From: Campylobacteraceae bacterium
Lineage (GTDB): Bacteria > Campylobacterota > Campylobacteria > Campylobacterales > Sulfurovaceae
Direction: 5' to 3'
Assembly: GCA_027034975.1 (NCBI GenBank)
Contig: JALVWQ010000036.1
Location: forward strand, 1-37,233
DNA length: 37,233 bases
The position numbers and the translations under genes were made by a program. Position 1 is the stretch's first letter, and each line of letters begins with the position of its first letter. The notes beneath the pieces are model-generated. The model saw nothing but the letters and a program-made list of their open reading frames with translations, was not told the DNA's origin and made no database searches. Of this stretch, positions 32,382-37,233 are shown piece after piece.

Positions 32382-33797
32382 TCAACTCTTTGCATCTTCC
32401 TCAATAGAGGGGAGGCTCTTTTTTGTCTTTGCACTGAGATTGCCAACTCGCTTTATCTTACTAAAGAGGCTTCCTTGCCCATTAACAAGCCGCTGTTTTG
32501 CACTATCATAGGCATTTTGTGCCTGCACTAGCCGCTGCTCTACTACCAAAAACTCCTCCAAAAAGAGGGCAAACTTATCATGCATTAAAGCTGCTTCGCT
32601 CGCTAACTTTTGCATATTCTTATCGTGATTTGCCAACTTCCAAAGGGTTGAAACAGTCTTGAGTGTTGTTAGAAGCGTTGTTGGAGTAACCACTGCAACT
32701 TTTCGCTCAAAGGCGTACTCAAAGAGGTTGCTATCAAACTCTATTGCCGCAAGGTAGGCTGCCTCGATTGGGATAAACATAAGGGTAAACTCTGGTGCTT
32801 GAAGCTTATTTAACATATGGTACTGCTTAGTAGCGAGGGTATCTATATGCTTCTTTAAACTCACAATATGAGCCCTTTGTGCACGCTCCCTCTCCTCTTT
32901 GCTGCCTGCTTGCACCATCTTGCTATAGGCACTCAATGAGACCTTCGCATCGATCACAATATGTTTTTGCTCTGGTAAGTAGAGTATTACATCTGGACGC
33001 AAACTCCCCTCTTCACTCTTAAAATTCACCTCTCGCTTATACTCAACTCCTTCGCGAAGCCCACACGCCTCAAGAGCCCTCTCTAAAATCAGCTCCCCCC
33101 AATCTCCTTGTACTTTACTATCGCCTCTAAGTGCTTTTGTTAGGGCACTTGCTTCGTTTGCAAGCGTTTGATTAAGCGACTTTATTTGCAAAATCTCACC
33201 ACGAAGCGAAGCGAGTGAATTGTGCTGGTTGGTATGGAGTTGCTCTAGACGACTTTGAAAGCTTTTTAACTCACTCTCAAAGGGCTCTAAGAGGAGCTTT
33301 AACTGCTCTTGCGAGCTACTTTGCAAACTCTCTTGCTTCTGCTCTAGAACTTCGCTACTTAAGAGCTTAAACTCCTTTGTCATCTCCTCACGCATATTTT
33401 TAACAATACTCTTTTGGCTCTCTAAAAGCTCCTCTAAACTGGCAACTCGCTCTTTATACTCATAGAGGGTTTTAAGCTGCTCTTTTGTGACACTTAGCTC
33501 CGCTTCTATACGCTTATGGTGCTCCTTAAGGCTGCTATGCTCCCCTAAAAGCTCATAATATTTATTCTCAATTGCTTGCAACTCTTCGAATTTCGCTAGC
33601 TTACCAGCCAAATTCTCATGCTCTATTTTGTAGTGAAGGTTTGTTTCGTTTAGCTGCTGATTCTCCTCTTTAAGGGCTCTATTAAGCGATAAAAGCTTCT
33701 CATTTTTGCGATAGAGGCTAAAGAGAGTGTAAAAAATGATAGACAATATCAAAAGAACAATCGTTACTTCTAAATATTGTTGCGATATTGTTGTCAA
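32382..33797 (-). CDS. rmuC: DNA recombination protein RmuC homologue
   Basis: 471 aa from TTG with AAGGA upstream (no better start nearby). A membrane helix at about 8-28 is followed by a long coiled coil (about 35-215, rich in E, L, K and Q) and the RmuC catalytic-like domain: DWGELILERALEACGLREGV, DVILYLPEQKHIVIDAKVSL, FTLMFIPIEAAYLAAI, VAVVTPTTLLTTLKTV. RmuC limits inversions at short inverted repeats in E. coli and has a PD-(D/E)XK-like nuclease core, here with D..DAK. It diverges from lemA. Confidence 0.93.
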   Translation of the reverse strand: MTTISQQYLEVTIVLLILSIIFYTLFSLYRKNEKLLSLNRALKEENQQLNETNLHYKIEHENLAGKLAKFEELQAIENKYYELLGEHSSLKEHHKRIEAELSVTKEQLKTLYEYKERVASLEELLESQKSIVKNMREEMTKEFKLLSSEVLEQKQESLQSSSQEQLKLLLEPFESELKSFQSRLEQLHTNQHNSLASLRGEILQIKSLNQTLANEASALTKALRGDSKVQGDWGELILERALEACGLREGVEYKREVNFKSEEGSLRPDVILYLPEQKHIVIDAKVSLSAYSKMVQAGSKEERERAQRAHIVSLKKHIDTLATKQYHMLNKLQAPEFTLMFIPIEAAYLAAIEFDSNLFEYAFERKVAVVTPTTLLTTLKTVSTLWKLANHDKNMQKLASEAALMHDKFALFLEEFLVVEQRLVQAQNAYDSAKQRLVNGQGSLFSKIKRVGNLSAKTKKSLPSIEEDAKS

Positions 33798-33825
33798 TTT
33801 TTTCCTTTTTGTTTACAATTTTAGC

Positions 33826-33831
33826 TATAAT
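33826..33831 (+). promoter_or_regulatory. -10 box of the lemA-DUF2207 unit
   Basis: Perfect TATAAT preceded by T-tracts (CAATTTTTTCCTTTTTG), 41-46 bases before the ATG at 33872. Confidence 0.5.
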
Positions 33832-33871
33832 ATTTTAAAGCAAAATTACAAAATCAATTTAAAGGCAAAGA

Positions 33872-34435
33872 ATGAAACTATCTAACATTATCCTTCTTCT
33901 ACTAATTATTGTGGTTATCTATGCAGTGATGGCATACAATAACCTTGTTGGACTACGCCAAAAGCTCCTTGCAGCTTGGTCTGATATTGAGGTGCAGCTT
34001 AAGAAACGCTACAACCTTATTCCAGCCCTTGTAGATACAATTAAGGGGTACACAAAGCATGAGAGCGAAACGCTTGAGAATGTTATAAAGGCTCGAAATA
34101 TGGCTTTAAATGCCCACAATGCTGGCGAAGCAAGCCAAGCTGAATCGCTCTATAAGAGTGCTGTAAGTGGTCTCTTTGGATTAAGCGAAGCCTATCCAGA
34201 GTTAAAGGCAAATGAGAACTTTATCAATCTGCAAAATCAACTCCAAGCGATCGAAAATGATATTGAGAGTGCAAGACGCTACTATAATGCCGTAGTTCGA
34301 GACTATAATGCAAAGCTCGAATCTTTTCCAGATCTCTATATTGCAAAGCAGTTTAACTTTACCCCATATGAGTATTTTGAGGTTGATGAAGCGATCGAAG
34401 CAGATGTCTATAAGATGCCAAAAATCGACCTATGA
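33872..34435 (+). CDS. lemA: LemA family membrane protein
   Basis: 187 aa. An N-terminal membrane helix (4-22, IILLLLIIVVIYAVMAY) is followed by the LemA helical bundle: NNLVGLRQKLLAAWSDIEVQ, LKKRYNLIPALVDTIKGY, YPELKANENFINLQNQLQ, and ESARRYYNAVVRDYNAKLES. The family is widespread; its molecular function is unclear, with roles suggested at the envelope. The stop overlaps the start of the DUF2207 gene (ATGA), a pairing seen in many bacteria. Confidence 0.95.
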   Translation: MKLSNIILLLLIIVVIYAVMAYNNLVGLRQKLLAAWSDIEVQLKKRYNLIPALVDTIKGYTKHESETLENVIKARNMALNAHNAGEASQAESLYKSAVSGLFGLSEAYPELKANENFINLQNQLQAIENDIESARRYYNAVVRDYNAKLESFPDLYIAKQFNFTPYEYFEVDEAIEADVYKMPKIDL

Positions 34436-36222
34436 GAGCACTCACTCTTCTTTTTCTCTTTACCCTATGGCTCTTTGGGGAGGCTATTGAGAGCTACCAC
34501 ACCGACTTAGTAGTGCTAAATAACCAAAAAGTAGTAGTTACTGAAGATATTACTTATAACTTTGGTACTATTCGTAAACATGGAATCTATCGCGATATTC
34601 CAAAAAATAAGACAAAATTAGAAAATCTTAAAGTTACCCAAAATGGCTACCCAGTTGCTTTTAAACTCTTTAGAAAAAAGGAGTATTACCGTATACGAAT
34701 AGGCGATCCAAACTACTATGTCACTGGCGTTGTAAGATATAAAATCTCCTACAATTTAGAGGGTAAAGTTGTAAGAAAATTAAACCAGAAAAATGCAATT
34801 ATCTTCGATTTTATTGGGACTGGATGGAGTGTTCCAATCAAAGAGGCAAGTGGGCGACTCTTTTTGCCAAAAGAGCTTCAAAAGGGCTCTTTAGAGATAG
34901 AGGGGTTTCGTGGGCGATTTGGCTCCAAAGAGCCTATAAAGATAACTCGAAGCGGCTCGCTTCTTGAGTTTCACACCTATAATTTGCAGCCTAAAGAGGG
35001 TGTAACACTCTTAGTTGCATTTGATCCTTCACTTATGGAGGCTAGTAAAGAGCCAAGCAGCCCCTCTTACAAAAACCCTCTCTACTACCTCTTTTTCGCT
35101 CCAATCCTTGCCCTCTTTTACTACTTTGCAAAAGAGTATAACCTCTTTGGAGATATTGGCTCTATCGCCCCTCGCTATAGACCCCCAAAAGAGTTAACCA
35201 TCCTTGAGGCAGGGCTCTTAAAAGATAACTTTGTCGATTTTGAAGAGCTTAAAGCTGCCATTATTGAGCTTGCTAATTTAGGCTACTTAAAAATAGAGAA
35301 GATCGATAGTGAACTCTATCTTAAAAAGCTCCCAAAAGAGAGTAGTGCTTTAAGTTTAGATCAGCAGCGGCTCTTAGAGGAGATCTTTAGTGTTGGTGAA
35401 CTTGTACCCAATAGTCAAATAAGAGTAGAAAAAGGGCTCTTTGAGCGGCTAAAAGAGGGGCTTCATCAATCTCTAGTCGATAAAGGATACTTTGGCTCTA
35501 AAGTCTCTACTGCTCGCCAACTCTTCCTCTTTGCAGCTACTGCTTTGGGGCTTTTAACTCTTGCTGGCTTCTTCTACTACGCCTTTAGAGAGAGTGGATA
35601 CGAAGCACTTGTTCCTGCTGCAGTTGCCTCCTTCTTTATTATGCTTGGGGTGGTCAATTTTATTGCAGCATATAAGAGTAAAAGCATCTCTACAATGCTC
35701 TTTTTTAGCCTCTGGATACTCTTTTCATTGCTCTTTTTAGCCACCTCTTTACAGTCAAAAGATCTCCTTATCTCTATAGGGCTTATGGTACTAGTTATTG
35801 TGGTTGGAGGCTATATTATCTATAGAGGTATGAATACACTTACTCTTAAAGGAGTTTTAGCAAAACGGCATCTTTTGGGATTAAAAGAGTTTATAGAGCG
35901 GGCAGAGAGAGATAAGATTAAATTTTTCCTAAAAGAGGATCCTCGCTATCTCGATAAATTGCTCCCATATGCAGTGCTTTTTGGACTCAATAAACACTGG
36001 CTCAAACTCTACCAAGAGCTCAATTCTGATCTTCCAGAGTGGTACGAGGGTGATTTTAGCAACTTTAGCTCTTTAGACTTTAACCCACGCTACTATAGCC
36101 CAGAGAGTAATCAATTTGATGGCTTTACACCAAATGATATATCTATTAATCCAGGTGACTTTGGTGACTTTGGCGGCTTTAGCGGCGGCGGCTTTGGCGG
36201 CGGCGGTGGTGGGAGCTGGTAA
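34432..36222 (+). CDS. DUF2207 membrane protein, LemA partner
   Basis: 596 aa. Signal peptide (MRALTLLFLFTLWLFGEA), an extracytoplasmic beta-rich DUF2207 domain (about 20-205; DLVVLNNQKVVVTEDITYNF, RKHGIYRDIP, WSVPIKEASG), a membrane helix near 212-228, a cytoplasmic domain with PPKELTILEAGLLKDNFVDF (winged-helix-like), then several more helices at about 360-465. It ends in a glycine-rich tail (GGFSGGGFGGGGGGSW) typical of the family. Function unknown; likely forms a membrane complex with LemA, from gene coupling. Confidence 0.92.
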   Translation: MRALTLLFLFTLWLFGEAIESYHTDLVVLNNQKVVVTEDITYNFGTIRKHGIYRDIPKNKTKLENLKVTQNGYPVAFKLFRKKEYYRIRIGDPNYYVTGVVRYKISYNLEGKVVRKLNQKNAIIFDFIGTGWSVPIKEASGRLFLPKELQKGSLEIEGFRGRFGSKEPIKITRSGSLLEFHTYNLQPKEGVTLLVAFDPSLMEASKEPSSPSYKNPLYYLFFAPILALFYYFAKEYNLFGDIGSIAPRYRPPKELTILEAGLLKDNFVDFEELKAAIIELANLGYLKIEKIDSELYLKKLPKESSALSLDQQRLLEEIFSVGELVPNSQIRVEKGLFERLKEGLHQSLVDKGYFGSKVSTARQLFLFAATALGLLTLAGFFYYAFRESGYEALVPAAVASFFIMLGVVNFIAAYKSKSISTMLFFSLWILFSLLFLATSLQSKDLLISIGLMVLVIVVGGYIIYRGMNTLTLKGVLAKRHLLGLKEFIERAERDKIKFFLKEDPRYLDKLLPYAVLFGLNKHWLKLYQELNSDLPEWYEGDFSNFSSLDFNPRYYSPESNQFDGFTPNDISINPGDFGDFGGFSGGGFGGGGGGSW

Positions 36223-36248
36223 TTCTATTTTAGTAATAAAATTTCAAT

Positions 36249-36314
36249 CCAAGTTTTGCATTAGAGATTAACAACCTTTAGCAAATCTTTACTAATTCTA
36301 TTGCAAAATTTGGG
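36249..36314. mobile_element. 66-bp inverted-repeat element, deletion form of the 21721 element
   Basis: CCAAGTTTTGCATTAGA at the left is mirrored by TCTATTGCAAAATTTGG at the right. Compared in inverse orientation with 21721-21885, the left 38 bases match its right end and the right 33 bases match its left end; about 100 internal bases are missing, with the junction in the shared AAATC. It lies between the convergent DUF2207 and SdrD-like genes. Confidence 0.7.
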
Positions 36315-36363
36315 TCCAACTTATATATTAAAACTATAATTAAGTAAAATGATTTACATACAT

Positions 36364-36437
36364 AGAGTACTAATAGTACTCTCATCTCTTTAGAGAGCTT
36401 AGCTTTAATGCTTTTAGAGTACTACTCTCTATACTCT
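36364..36437. other. Cluster of short hairpins in a convergent gap
   Basis: AGAGTACT (36364-36371) pairs with AGTACTCT (36375-36382). CTCT/AGAG follows at 36386-36397, and AGAGTA (36416-36421) pairs with TACTCT (36432-36437). These could end transcription from either side or be repeat debris; no strong T-run is present. The rest of 36223-36482 holds only the inverted-repeat element. Confidence 0.4.
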
Positions 36438-36482
36438 AGATCGACAACTGCAAAATATCCACTTCTTATGCTATTCTTATAT

Positions 36483-37233
36483 TTACAATTCATATTTATT
36501 CTCTTCTCTTCTTTTAAATACTAAAAGAAGAAGATTTACAATTGAAACTAGTGCACCATAAATACTCAATGCTGGTGCCCCTGAACTATTGTAATTTTTG
36601 GGATTCACTTTATAGTCATCACAATCACAGTAAATTCCTGTATCCAAACTATAATCGTCTTTTAAAGCTTTTTTAACGATTATAATACCATTTTTATCTG
36701 CATCTGAATCTTTGTTGTCATCTCCAATTTTATTTTGAAAAATTGTATAATAATCAACTGGCACATCAACTTTAATTTTGTAATCTTGTGCTGGTTTTAA
36801 GTGGCAGAAGCTGTATTTGCCTTTAGCATTTGTTTTTGTTGCACTTACTTTATTTCCGTAAACATCTGTTACCGTACTGCCATCTGCATAGCTTAAGTGA
36901 ACTTTAACACCAATTACACCCGGTTCATTCGCATCTTGAACGCCGTCTAAGTTTTTATCATACCATACAAAGTCACCTAAGCAGATTTCTTTTACATAAC
37001 CTGCAAACACAGTTTGGTTATTTATTCTGCTGTTTACCGTTACAGGGTCTGTAATTACTTTACCATCTTTATACTCTTCGGTATCGCTGTCTTTATTATC
37101 GCTGCCAATATTTTGTCCGGTTGTAAATCTTGGAGCTCCGTTTTCATCTGCCGGGGCTTCAAACATTACTCTGTATTTACCGGGAATCAATCCGCAGAAT
37201 TGATATTTACCGTCTTTATCTGTCTGAATTGTT
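36483..37233 (-). CDS. Surface protein with SdrD-B-like domains and IPTL-CTERM-like tail (partial, N-terminus outside window)
   Basis: The frame is open from the right edge (first codons read TIQTDKDGKYQFCGLIPGKY) to the stop at 36483, about 249 codons; a TTG at 37190 is an internal leucine, not the start. Two prealbumin-like SdrD-B units are visible: one ending GSDNKDSDTEEYKDG and a full one from ICLGDFVWYDKNLDGVQDAN to GDDNKDSDADKNG, with Asp/Asn-rich calcium-type loops. After CDCDDYKVNPKN the C-terminus is GAPALSIYGALVSIVNLLLL followed by VFKRREENKYEL: a P-A-L-S-x-x-G motif, a membrane helix and a basic tail, like IPTL-CTERM sorting signals. No sorting enzyme is in the window. Probably a large adhesin or matrix protein. 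Confidence 0.85.
   Translation of the reverse strand, partial: TIQTDKDGKYQFCGLIPGKYRVMFEAPADENGAPRFTTGQNIGSDNKDSDTEEYKDGKVITDPVTVNSRINNQTVFAGYVKEICLGDFVWYDKNLDGVQDANEPGVIGVKVHLSYADGSTVTDVYGNKVSATKTNAKGKYSFCHLKPAQDYKIKVDVPVDYYTIFQNKIGDDNKDSDADKNGIIIVKKALKDDYSLDTGIYCDCDDYKVNPKNYNSSGAPALSIYGALVSIVNLLLLVFKRREENKYEL

Noticed and set aside
1-37233. tRNA, rRNA or riboswitch genes
   Set aside because: I scanned the intergenic gaps for TPsiC-arm motifs and long conserved leaders and saw none; gaps are short and AT-rich.

Overview
This is an AT-rich window from a free-living member of the Campylobacterota (formerly Epsilonproteobacteria). Gene content and order point to a Sulfurovum/Sulfurimonas-type genome; the exact genus is inference. 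Evidence: the glmM-lspA and rpsT-prfA pairs, dense gene packing with many 4-base start/stop overlaps, frequent GTG/TTG starts, promoters that are mostly a TATAAT box without a visible -35 box, and low-GC codon use. I see no rRNA, tRNA, transposase, CRISPR array or prophage gene.

Layout. 1-2432: an envelope block with a LysM membrane protein cut by the left edge, a periplasmic rhodanese and a CAP-domain secreted protein. 2434-4476: a DUF255 thioredoxin-fold protein. 4477-4974: a non-coding stretch with 115-bp tandem repeats behind purB. 4975-16915: housekeeping genes: purB, an RluA-type pseudouridine synthase, the hisF / nucleosidase-like / rlmN / 29-aa membrane peptide operon, a CaCA-type cation antiporter, a YchJ-like SEC-C protein, TPR-murE, rpsT-prfA and glmM-lspA. 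16919-20694: a phytase-like periplasmic protein, then an O-antigen-ligase-like protein and two glycosyltransferases. 20736-22668: an acidic unknown protein, a long-hairpin mobile-type element, an SMR efflux protein and a low-molecular-weight tyrosine phosphatase broken by one frameshift. 22918-28131: a small lipoprotein, a WbaP-type initiating sugar-phosphate transferase, a small membrane protein and a 1041-aa three-domain glycosyltransferase. 28228-32279: two flavoproteins and two bactofilins. 32382-36222: rmuC and the lemA/DUF2207 pair. 36483-37233: the end of a surface protein with SdrD-B-like domains and an IPTL-CTERM-like tail, cut by the right edge.

How the genes work together. The sugar genes look like parts of a surface-glycan pathway: WbaP-like loading of undecaprenyl phosphate, chain extension by GT2/GT4/GT25 enzymes, and an O-antigen-ligase-like transfer step. 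GlmM and MurE supply peptidoglycan precursors, LspA processes lipoproteins, and the bactofilins and the LysM protein fit cell-wall shaping.

Most interesting non-gene signals: two perfect copies of a parS-like 16-mer (TGTTTCACATGAAACA) 227 bp apart, with a third degenerate copy 1.4 kb away; one of them forms the stop codons of two convergent genes. There is also a tandem 115-bp repeat with two structured hairpins per unit, and two related inverted-repeat elements (165 bp and 66 bp), the short one an apparent internal-deletion form of the long one.
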